Source: Pegoplata infirma
Lineage: Eukaryota; Arthropoda; Insecta; Diptera; Anthomyiidae
DNA length: 64,000 nt
Assembly: GCA_963921195.1 (NCBI GenBank)
Contig: OY992540.1
Coordinates: 24,502,262 to 24,566,261, forward strand
Direction of reading: 5' to 3'
Shown here: positions 54,922-64,000 of the stretch, in pieces
How positions within the stretch are numbered: position 1 is the stretch's first letter
How the letters are laid out: every line of letters begins with the position of its first letter
Program-made: the position numbers and the translations under genes
The notes under the pieces: generated by a model
Seen by the model: only the letters and a program-made list of their open reading frames with translations
Told to the model about the DNA's origin: nothing
The model's database searches: none

Positions 54922-55868
54922 ATTTGAAGAAAACTGTTCTTTTACTGTAATTTTTAATTATTCTAACAGTTTTTGTGTAGAATTTAAAATAATTAAAATT
55001 ATTTAACCTGTTCTTTTTAAACAAAAGTCTTCTAGCTTATTTAATTTTTCTTTGTTTTAGCTAAACCGCAGCAGGTGAAGCCGTTTCATTTTACAACTTT
55101 CATTGTTTTCCCCCATTTTCCTGGTTTTAGTAATATCTTTTCAGTTAAATTAAAAAAAAAAACTTTTACTTTCACCAAAACGTTAACAATAATAAACGTG
55201 ATAATATTAAGCAAAGAAAAAAAAAAGCGCAGAAAAATAATTTATGTTTTCATTAAAATATTAATAATTTAACAAAGAAGAAAAAGGATAAAAGAAGGAT
55301 TACAAAGTAGGCAAGGGAAAAAAAACTGTTATGTTTTTTTTCTCTTTTAGATATATAAAATTAATATGATAATGGATATTTAAAAATATATTTAAAAACA
55401 TATTTTTAAAAAGAAGCCTGATATAAAACCTGTGTGCTTTATTTAAAAAGGGTTCTTAAATAAGAAAATGCAAAAAAAAAATTGCATTCAAATCTTGCTC
55501 GTTAAATATTCTTAATAAATTTCTAGGAATAAAAAAATATTCAAATCATTCTCCCATGAAGCTCTTAGCACAATTCAAAGAAGTTTTTCCTTAAATATTT
55601 TCAATCATCAATAAAATTTTATCTCCTTTCTAGCATAAACCATATTAATTTTACCCAAAAGAATTTAAATCTTTAAATTACTGTTTGAATTTTTCTCTAT
55701 AAAAATGTCAATATACCATTTCAAATCCTCGTTTCTTTAATTCCTTATTCCTTTAAACCCATCTCTTTATATTATTTTTTTTTATTTATATCTCCATTGA
55801 TTTTTTTCTGTTTAATTTAAAATCGTTTTGTTTGCCTTTGATAGAGACTCCATAAATATGATGGCTGA
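54922..55868. other. AT-rich DNA, no feature seen
   Basis: No gene, repeat boundary or RNA gene supported. Confidence 0.5.
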
Positions 55869-56070
55869 CACAGAAAAAAATATCTTGAAATAAAAAGTAA
55901 CTAAACAAATTGTTACTTGTCCAACAACGTTTTTAATTGTATCAACAATGTTGTTGTTAATGTGACAAAAATCTAGTTTTATTTCTAATTAAATGCAGGA
56001 AAAAAAAAACGCAAAAACTGCACACCAGTCGCTTTACAAAGTCATTTTACCAAAAAAAAATAAATGTATG

Positions 56071-56140
56071 TGATGATATCACGTTGATAATGTGCTAGAC
56101 TAGTATCATGATCGTCGCCGGTTCGATGCCAGGTAAAGGT
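56071..56140 (+). repeat. tRNA-like sequence
   Basis: CCGGTTCGATGCCAGG contains a good B box, and AATGTGCTAGACTAGTATCA resembles an anticodon arm. The A box is weak. Not a functional tRNA. Confidence 0.35.
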
Positions 56141-56150
56141 CGAGATATTT

Positions 56151-57126
56151 TTTATAACCTCCACTCTAGTGATAGAGGGTATATATAAGTTTGTCATTCC
56201 GTTTGTAACACATCGAAATATTGGTCTAGGACCCCATAAAGTATTCATGATCCTCGATCGATTTTAAGTCGATCTAGCGATGTCCGTCCGTCCGTCCGTC
56301 CGTCTGTCTGTCCGTCCGTAGAAAACACGCTAACTTTTGAAAGACTTCACAGAGGCTACTGAAGTTTGGCATATATGTTGGGCATTTACCTGGTCAGGTT
56401 GGTATTGCAATCCAGCCAAATCTGTCCAGTGGTTCAAAAGTTATGAGCAAAAGAGTAAATTTCGGCAAGGGATTTTCGCAAATTTACGAGATACAATACA
56501 CGATAACTTTCGAAAGACAATAATGAGACTACTGAAACGTGGCATGTATCTTTGCCGTTCCTCAGGTCTGTTTGATATTGAATTTCAGCTCAATCGGTCA
56601 AGTGGTTCAAAAGATATAAGCAAAACCCCGAATTTCATATTTTGTTCATCTTAAATGCCACGTGGTAAACAAGTTTTAAAAGCATTGGTGGTAACTAAGC
56701 AATGCTTTTCAAACTTGTTTAGTTTTAATGCAATGCTTTTTAAACTTGTTTAGTTTTAAAAGCATTGGTAACTTAAAAATTACTCTCGAAAAAAATTTTT
56801 CACTCGAAAAAAATTTTACACTCTAAAAAAAAATTTAGTTTTTTTTTACAAAAATGTCAATATTTTGTGTACACACGTACGTGCATTCACTCAGAAATAT
56901 TGTTACAGTAAAAAAAAAAACATTACACTCGAAAAAAAAGTTTTACACTCAAAAAAAAATTAGTAATTTTTTTTTTAAATGACAAAAAAAGAGTTTTTTA
57001 CTCAAAATAAAAAAATTCTAATCAAATTTTTTTTTTTTACGTTAAAATGTACTATCCTTTAAAAAAGGCATTGTGGAGGGTATTCATAGATTCGGCAAAG
57101 TCGAATTTAACTTTTCTACTTGTTTT
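56151..57126 (+). mobile_element. mini-me/DINE-1-like element, near full length
   Basis: Terminal hairpin CCTCCACTCTAGTGATAGAGG, core ATTTTAAGTCGATCTAGCGA, (GTCC)n at about 56282-56320. It ends ATTCGGCAAAGTCGAATTTA and TTTTCTACTTGTTT. The most complete copy here; no protein coding. Confidence 0.82.
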
Positions 57127-57152
57127 TTTATTTCTTAGATTTTTTTCATATT

Positions 57153-58697
57153 CCCGGGTGAAAATGACCATGTATGTTCATATATGATGCATATATGGAT
57201 GTCCATACAAGTGCATATCCGTAATTTGAGGGTACCCGACTAAAAAAAAATAATACGGTGCCATATAACATTTGATCCCAAAAATGGAGGATCCAAAAGT
57301 ATACGATTATATCTTATTAGATCAAAATTTAGATAATAAGATATAATTAGATCCCAAAAATGGAACGGTAAATATTATCTTATTTGATATTATAAAAAAT
57401 TAGATTTAAATAGATCTAATAATATATAATTATATCTTATTAAATCTTATATGATCTTTAATATCAAATCAGATGCAATTTACCGTTCCATTTTTGGTAT
57501 CCAATTATATCTAATTATATCAAATTTAATCTAATAAGATATAATCATACATTTTTAGATCCTCCATTTTTGGGATCAAATGATGGATCTATTTATATAC
57601 AATTATATAAAAAACTATATGATTATATCAAAACTTTTTTACTCGGGTACATGTACATTAATGATCATACATTGTCATACATGAATTTGTATGTAAATTT
57701 TTTTTTTTGTATTTTTTTCCATAAAACGTCTAATAATTGAAATTTTTTCAAATATAAATAATTTTTACTAATTTATGACACTGATTTTTTAATAAAAACT
57801 AACGAACATTTTAAAAATATACTTTGGACTTTATGATACTTTAGGCTAATCAAAGCTTCGAAGAATTAACCACTTTTCGAATGAATTCACAAATAAAATA
57901 CATTCGATTTTTATAGTCACTGAATACAATTATCTTTAAATATCAATATTTCTTGGAATGGATTCGATTTTTACCATTAAATCGAATTCTTGTTTATGAG
58001 AATTTTAAAAACTGAATGCATTCTTTAATTCATTTATTTATTATTCATGAGACTTTTAAAAATCGAATTTATAAAAACTTACGCATTCAATTTCAAAGTC
58101 GAATGAAAAAGAAACCGAATTCATTCTATATTTTAAAATCAAATGTAAATTCATTCGATAAATTGTGATTGGGGAATGCAATCATAAAAGTTTAATTCCT
58201 AACACCAAATCTTATTAAGGTATGAAATCCTTCGCACTCTGACAGTAATACCGTCAGAGTGTTCGAATTTTCTTCTGAATTTGGTTGTTTACGTTAGTGC
58301 CGTTCATATTCGCCTATAGAATACAAAAATTATAATCAATCTTGATGATGTATGATCATTATTGTCCAACCGAACGACATTTTAAGACTAAACCCATACA
58401 TGAACTTCGTCCAATTTTGCAAAGTTCTGCCGAACCCAACCTTTAAAAAAATTGTTTTTAAGACATGTATGCTATGCAGATGCATAGCATATATGAAGGA
58501 GTATGACATAGATATATACCCATCCACACATAGTTGCATACATTTACATATATGGAATATTACATTACTTGTGTATGTTCATATATGCTCCCATATATGA
58601 CATACATTTCCATATATTGTTCATATACTATCATACATGGAATCATATATGAGCATGTATGAACATGTATGAACATACATGGTTATTTTCACCCGGG
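57153..58697. mobile_element. CCCGGG-TIR element E
   Basis: CCCGGGTGAAAATGACCATG at the left, complement at the right with one change, extended by ATGTATGTTCATA palindromes. TT on both sides (57151-57152, 58698-58699). Contains element D. A hairpin CACTCTGAC/GTCAGAGTG is at 58235-58261. Confidence 0.75.
57235..57647. mobile_element. CCCGAG-TIR element D nested in E
   Basis: CCCGACTAAAAAAAAATAAT at the left and AAAACTTTTTTACTCGGG at the right, with TA on both sides. The interior pairs AATTTACCGTTCCATTTTTG with its complement near 57356. Confidence 0.75.
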
Positions 58698-58898
58698 TTA
58701 TTAAATTTTAAGATATGATGACCTGCTCTTTGGTTTATTTCATTTAATATAATTTATTGCAAAATTTTTAATTAATTTCATTGTTAATGTGATACTTAAT
58801 GATTTTTTTTTTTTTTTAATAAATTGATAATTTTTTCAAAAGTTACAAAAATTATTGTTGTATTGACAAAATCCAATGTCAAAATTTTTTTTTCTGTG

Positions 58899-59308
58899 TG
58901 ATGATGCATTCTGCCATATTCTGTATTTCACTTTTACGTAAAAATTTCTTAGCTTTTTCTTGGTTTTATTTTAACTTGTTAAAATTAGAGTGATTTCTAA
59001 TTTTATAAAAAATTTTAAAGAGTCTCTACAGAGCATGTCGTGCAATTTGACTTTGCCGTATATGAGATATTATGCGCACAGAACATAATCGACACGATAC
59101 TTTACTACAAAAACTTGACTGTCAGTTGAAAGTATTACGTTTGGTTGTCACAGAAAATTTAAGAGGTATGTATGGTGATTGGGAAAATGTAGTCCTACTC
59201 TTAGAACTCTGTCTAAAACTCTGTAAAACAACTTTCAGTTCGAATTAACAAACTTTTAGCAGAATTTTCTGATGAAATGGAGATTTTAACTGAATTCTAT
59301 ATTATTAA
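58899..59308. other. AT-rich DNA, no feature seen
   Basis: Nothing supported. Confidence 0.5.
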
Positions 59309-59830
59309 TAGGGATAAGATTTCCATGCAAATGCATGTTTTTTTGACGATAGTTTAAAAACGATATCGACCAATTATCTTTCCGAATCAAGAAATTGGCG
59401 TTAAAATGGCATCGATTTGTTTTGCATATTCTTGCATATTTTGGTGAAAATGCATATTTTTGCATATTTTGGTTTTAAATGCATATTTTGTGCATATTTC
59501 CAAATTTTAAGTGCATATTTTGGCATAAATTAGCAAAAACAGAAATTGAAATTTATTTGTTTCAAAAACTATTTTAAATTTTAAAAATTTATTTTGAAAA
59601 TAATAAAAATTATTTTTTTTCTTTTTAATCTTTTTATTGATATTCTTAATTTCTAAAAAATTTTTGCTATATAAAGTTTATTTAACATGGCGTTATTATT
59701 TAAGAAGTTTTTCTTATGAAAACAAGATTTTTATTGCACACATTTTATTTTTTAGTGCATATTTTTAGGTTTTTGAGTGCATATTATGCATTTTACATAT
59801 TATGCATTTAACAGCATAACTAAAAAATTC
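59309..59830 (-). repeat. 'gcatatttt' repeat, third copy
   Basis: GGGATAAGATTTCCATGCAA through GAAATTTATTTG is the reverse complement of about 3395-3712, including GATATCGACCAATTATCTTT. Non-coding. Confidence 0.75.
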
Positions 59831-60138
59831 ACACTCAGAAAAAAAAAAAATTAGAACATTTTTTTTTTTTTTTTAAATATTTTAATGGCTTTTTATAAAC
59901 TTTAGTAAAAAATATGCTCAAAATCTTTTTACATAAATAAAATACATTTTAGAAATTTAGATTATTTATCTGCAAACAGCAGATTTTTCTGCTATAATCA
60001 ACAGATTTTTCTGCTAAAATCAGCAAATTTTTCATCTGAAATCAGCTGATTTTTCAGCTGTCTTAGCATAATTTTTCATATTGCTCAAAATGGGTGTATT
60101 TTCAGCGATTTTTCTGTTGTTTGGATGAGGTGAATAAA

Positions 60139-60960
60139 AACAAGTGAGAGTGTTAAATTCGGTAGTGCCGAATCTTTTATACCCTTCAAAATGTAAAAAA
60201 TTAAAAAAAAATGGCAGTCGCTTTTTTTTGGTTGGGGGGGGGGGGGGGGGTGATGGGGTCAGTGGGGTACGTTGCGAGCACCTTCCCATCGCGATAAATA
60301 TACCAAATGTTTTCTTTATTTAACAAAAATACAAAAAAACATGTAAAACAAGTGAGAGTGTTAAAATCGGTTGTGTCGAATCTTTTATACCCTCCAAAAT
60401 TAAAAAAAAACAAAAAAAAAGCGTTTTTTTGGAGGGGAAAGGGGGTCAGTGGAGGAGCACTGGTGCGTTGAGAGCACCTTCCCATCGTGATATATATACC
60501 AAATATTTCATTTATTTAACAAAAATAAAAAAAATCATGTAAAAAAAAAATAATTTTCAGAGGTTGGTTCAGTTCTTCAAGGGGGAAATTTTTGCCCCTG
60601 GCCCGATTTTGCCCATTCACGAACTTAACCTGCCTATGATGATGAGAAATATTTGTGCCAAACTTCTGGAGTCTAGCTGTTTTATTTTGGACTACATTGT
60701 GTTATCTACAGATAAACGAACGGACCGACGGACATTCATAGAATGTCTTAGAATCGATCATGGATCAATCATATTTGTATTTTATAGGGTCTCCGACCGA
60801 TATTTTGATGCGTTACAAATGGAATGACATAGTAAGTATACCCCCATACTGTGGTTGGAGGGTATAAAAATATTAAAAAATTACAAAACAGAGAAAAACT
60901 AAAGAGAGTGTTAAATCCGGCCTTGCCGAAACCCTAAAGGGGCGTTGGTTTTTTTTGGGA
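60139..60960 (-). mobile_element. mini-me cluster: a truncated copy, a full copy and a fragment
   Basis: ACAAGTGAGAGTGTTAAATT at about 60140 starts a truncated copy. ACAAGTGAGAGTGTTAAAAT at about 60350 starts a full one ending GGAGGGTATAAAAA at 60866. A third head, AGAGAGTGTTAAATCCGGCC, is at about 60900. A G-run is at 60234-60250. Tandem or nested insertion into the same family. Confidence 0.75.
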
Positions 60961-61896
60961 GGGGTAATGAAATGTAATATTATAATAATATGTAATGAAA
61001 AGTACTATGATTCTCGTCGTCTTGTTTCCCTAAATGTACGTTTAAATAGCGGATTTTAATCTGATACACTTACAGTGATAATCGAAGAGTGCTGACGAAG
61101 GAAGGGTGGCTTCTTCCAAAAGCTGTCGACATCTCTATAAGATTTTCTCTTTGTACGACAAAAATTATTATTTCTTAGAAATAATTAATATGAACTCAAC
61201 TTGAAATAAATAAAACTTCAGTTATAAAATATTAAGTCCAACAATATAAAAAACAGAATTAAAAATTTAGTGAATTGTTTAATTTTTTTTTATTTTACTG
61301 AATTTTTCTAAATTTTTTTAAATTTTTCTGATTTTAAAAATTTTTTTTTTTTTGGAGTTTAATTAATTTTTTTGAACGTTTTTGAAACTTTTTGAATTTT
61401 TTATTATATTTTTTTAAGATTTTTCTGATCTTTCCATAATTTTCTAATATTATTTTTTGTTTGTATGTTCTTCTGAATTTTTAAATATTTATAATTGAAT
61501 ATTTCAGAATTTTTTTTCAAGTTTTTTGTACTGTTTTTATAATTTTTATTTGTTTAGAATATTTCTAATATTTGCTCAATTTTACACACAAAAAAAAAAT
61601 CTTGTCAAATTACTAGAAAAAGTCTCGTAATCCCATTTTACCAATATTTGACAGTTTTCCTTGTTTTTTTACAAACAATTTTCAATCGAAATTTACATTT
61701 TTGTTTGTAATTTCACTTTTTTTTTGTAAATGTTTCCAAGGTCTTTTTACAAAAAAAAATCTAGTTAAATTCACGAGATTTCCTTGTAAGTTTTATTGCG
61801 CCAAAAAAGTTGTAAATTTACAATTTTATTGGTAAAAATCTTGTAAAATTACGAAAAAGTTCGTAACTTTTACTAGGAATGCTCGTAAAATAGGTG
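60961..61896. other. AT-rich DNA, no gene seen
   Basis: Repeated TCTTGTAAAATTAC-like words near 61600-61880 suggest an old TIR element, but no boundary could be fixed. Confidence 0.5.
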
Positions 61897-62196
61897 CACT
61901 GAAAGAATTATTGTTCATAATATCTATGAACATATTTCATAAAACCAAATTCATAGAATTTATGAAACAATTCATTTGCTGAATGAATATTCATTAGTAT
62001 TTTGAAATATTTCATAGAATTTTATTCATAGATTTTGTAAGATTCATAGAAAAAATTCATAGAAAAAAAATGTCATTAACAATTTTTTAAAAGTTAAAAT
62101 AATGTTACAATAATTAAATAATTTGAGTAAATATATTAAAAAAATATAAAAAATATAAAAAAAACATAAAAAACGTAAAAAAAAAAAAAAAATATT

Positions 62197-62276
62197 GCTG
62201 CCCAGGCGGGGTTCGAACCCAAGACCTACTGGCTGGGAAATTTATAATCGACGCCTTAGCTAGCAGCGCCACCAAA
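62197..62276 (-). repeat. tRNA-like sequence
   Basis: Minus strand: TAGCTAAGGCG (A box) and GGTTCGAACCC (B box 10 of 11), at tRNA-like spacing. Acceptor arms do not pair. The T-rich run downstream could end a pol III transcript. Confidence 0.5.
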
Positions 62277-62461
62277 GGAGGAAAACCTCGCCCACTAACA
62301 CTTAGTTTTGTAATGTTCGTTATTTTTTTTTGCAAATACACAAACATTTTGTTTTCTACAAACATACACACAGATTTTGGCAGAGCATTGCAGCAGAGCA
62401 TAATATTTTAAAGCAGGATATTTAACAAAATAGATTTTAAGTGTTATAACTTGTTTATTTA

Positions 62462-62530
62462 CTTTAGCTCAGTGGTTAGAGACTATGCTTCACGAACCAC
62501 TGGTATTTTGTTCGAATCTCGGTGGGGATC
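62462..62530 (+). repeat. tRNA-like sequence
   Basis: TTAGCTCAGTGGTTAGAG is a near-ideal D arm/A box; TGTTCGAATCTC is a fair B box. No matching acceptor stem. Degenerate tRNA or SINE head. Confidence 0.45.
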
Positions 62531-62812
62531 AGTTAAAAATAAATAAATTTTTAAAAATAGAATATTGTAAATAAATAAAAATAAAATAATAAAGTAAATA
62601 AAAATTAAATAATAAAATAAAAAAAAAAAAATAGAATTGAATTGAACAATAAAATTTTTTTTCCATAGCCTATGAACTTTTTCATAGGTATCTGGTTTCT
62701 ATGAATTTGTTTCATAGATTCTATGAAGGGCATCATTGGCTCACTTCTAATGATTTTTTTCATAGAATCAATGTACGTTTTCATAGCCGTAATGAACAAA
62801 ATTCTTTCAGTG

Positions 62813-63210
62813 TGGTAGCAAAAAATCTAGTAAAAACACAAAACCTTCTTGTAAGTTTATCGCGTCAAAAAAATTTTTTAAATTTTTTTCATGAGGTTCT
62901 GAATTGTTATAATATTTTTTTTATCAAATATTTCTAAAGCTTCTTGAATTTTTATAATATTTTTTGTTATCAAATATTTCTAAAGCTTCTTGAGCTTTTC
63001 TGATTTTTGCGAAAAATGTTGCTGAATTTTGCTGAAATATTCTGGTTTTTTCTTTATTTTACTTCACTTTTCTGATTTTTTTAAAGTGTTTAAAGGTTTT
63101 TTTTTATCATAGGAGAATATGGGCTCAAAATCATGTTGTTGGCGGTATCGTATAAAACTTATCATAACTTAAAGCTTCTGAGAGTCAAGCTCTTAAGTAA
63201 AAACGAAAGA
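62813..63210. other. AT-rich DNA, no feature seen
   Basis: Includes a short direct repeat TATAATATTTTTTTTATCAA / TATAATATTTTTTGTTATCA near 62910 and 62955; otherwise nothing. Confidence 0.5.
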
Positions 63211-63218
63211 TACTTACT

Positions 63219-63602
63219 AGTGTCCGACCGAACAGTTCGGCCAAAAACGTCATTTAATCAAAAATTTGGTATAAGGAAGTACTTTCAACGACTTTTTTTA
63301 TATGGGGTAGGATTGTTGGCGCTATGGAAGGCGATTCTGAGTGTAAAATTTAAGAACGAGCACGAAGTTAAGCCGCAATTTCGAAGTTCGGTAACCGAAC
63401 TTTTTTCAATTCGGCCGAACGTTCGGTTACCGAACATCTAAATTATTGCTTAAGTTCGTCCTCGCCATTAAATTTGAAAGTCAGAATAGTCTTCAATCGC
63501 CTAAACAAACAAACGGCCATCAGAAAAAGCTGTTAAAAATGCTTGTAAATATTGATTTTTGGCCAATACAGTTTTTTGGCTAAACTGTTCGGTCGGACAC
63601 TA
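63219..63602. mobile_element. hAT-type MITE with TAGTGTCCGACCG ends
   Basis: 384 bp. The first 20 bases TAGTGTCCGACCGAACAGTT match the complement of the last 20 exactly. Flanks ATACTTAC (63211-63218) and ATACTTGC (63603-63610) are an 8-bp duplication with one change. The interior has CCGAACGTTCGG palindromes. Confidence 0.88.
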
Positions 63603-63610
63603 ATACTTGC

Positions 63611-64000
63611 ACCACACTACAAAAATCAAATGTTTATATTAATTCCACTTAAAAATCAATTTAAAATATAGAATGTGACTGAATATTTATTCCCTGCTTT
63701 ATTTTTTTTTAAGGAATAACACGTTAAATTCTTATACAAGCAGAAGAAAAGTATATCTCATAATTCTTATACAACTTGTATTAAGCTTTTTAAGACTGCT
63801 TTCTGGGAAATTCAATAAATAAAAAAAAAAATATGAAGATGAAAATTAAACGCTTATTTTTCTAACCAAAAGAGCTTAGCAAATATTTGCGTAGGTATAA
63901 AATGAAAAAATAACAACATAAAATCGAGATAAAAAAAAAATGTTTCTTGAGTAATAGATTTTCACTTAATTTTCTTCTTCTTCTTTCATTTAACCAATAA
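63611..64000. other. AT-rich DNA, no feature seen
   Basis: No gene, repeat boundary or RNA gene supported up to the window end. Confidence 0.5.

Larger units (their letters stand above)
55869..58898. mobile_element. possible large TIR element enclosing several others
   Basis: CACAGAAAAAAA at 55869 and TTTTTTTCTGTG ending 58898, with TGA on both outer sides. The interior next to both ends has GTTAATGTGA. Encloses a tRNA-like sequence, a mini-me element and CCCGGG/CCCGAG elements. Tentative because the ends are low-complexity. Confidence 0.35.
61897..62812. mobile_element. TIR element (CACTGAAAGAATT ends) with nested tRNA-like sequences
   Basis: CACTGAAAGAATT at the left and AATTCTTTCAGTG-type right end, each followed by a TGTTCAT-like word. 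TG lies on both outer sides. TTCATAGA/TTCATAAA palindromic interior like 12955-13809. Two tRNA-like sequences lie inside. Confidence 0.7.

Noticed and set aside
62462..62530. Functional tRNA gene
   Set aside because: Good A box but the acceptor and anticodon stems do not pair.

Overview
This is nuclear DNA of a fly, most likely a calyptrate (blowfly, house-fly or stable-fly type). The sequence is strongly AT-rich. It carries many mini-me/DINE-1-like repeats with the dipteran combination of a (TA)n tract, a conserved core and a GTCY microsatellite, plus BEL/Pao retrotransposons and Helitrons. No host protein-coding gene, rRNA or intact tRNA gene could be recognised. The assignment to flies rests on repeat style and recalled family knowledge, not on a search.

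Layout. 1-3328: the 3' part of an old BEL/Pao element (copy 1) with a broken pol, an intact downstream ORF2, a structured 3' UTR and a 3' LTR. 3329-13811: 'gcatatttt' fold-back repeats, a Helitron (4485-7551) with 160-bp internal repeats and a nested hAT-type MITE, several TIR elements and two mini-me elements. 13812-20660: a large (CTCTTATA)n octamer array broken up by CCCGAG elements, an inverted Helitron and three hAT-type MITEs. 20661-22714: low-copy-looking AT-rich DNA ending in 35-bp satellite. 22715-32355: a complete BEL/Pao element (copy 2) whose LTRs look identical, with a 5-bp target duplication, a tRNA-Tyr-type primer site, an intact 1765-aa Gag-Pol and an intact 366-aa ORF2; it sits inside a fragment of the 35-bp satellite. 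32361-35880: a fold-back repeat and the main 35-bp satellite array. 36-49 kb: nested TIR elements, mini-me copies and two inverted arrays of one 21-bp minisatellite, the larger forming a 2.3-kb palindromic element with TA duplications. 50484-54713: a 4.2-kb hAT-type element carrying three copies of an acidic C-terminal coding tail. 54.7-64 kb: more mini-me, CCCGGG/CCCGAG elements, tRNA-like sequences and hAT-type MITEs.

How the parts work together. The only coding unit that looks functional is BEL copy 2. Its Gag-Pol supplies a capsid-like region, zinc knuckles, an A17-type protease, reverse transcriptase, RNase H and integrase. Downstream, where some retroelements have env, sits ORF2: a second zinc-knuckle plus protease-like module, evidently a diverged paralogue of the same module in Pol. 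Both copies in the window keep ORF2 open, place a 3' splice-site-like tract just before its ATG, and follow it with a run of short stem-loops with compensatory changes. This accessory gene plus RNA structure is the best candidate here for something undescribed. The rest looks like heterochromatin-like or intergenic nested transposon DNA.
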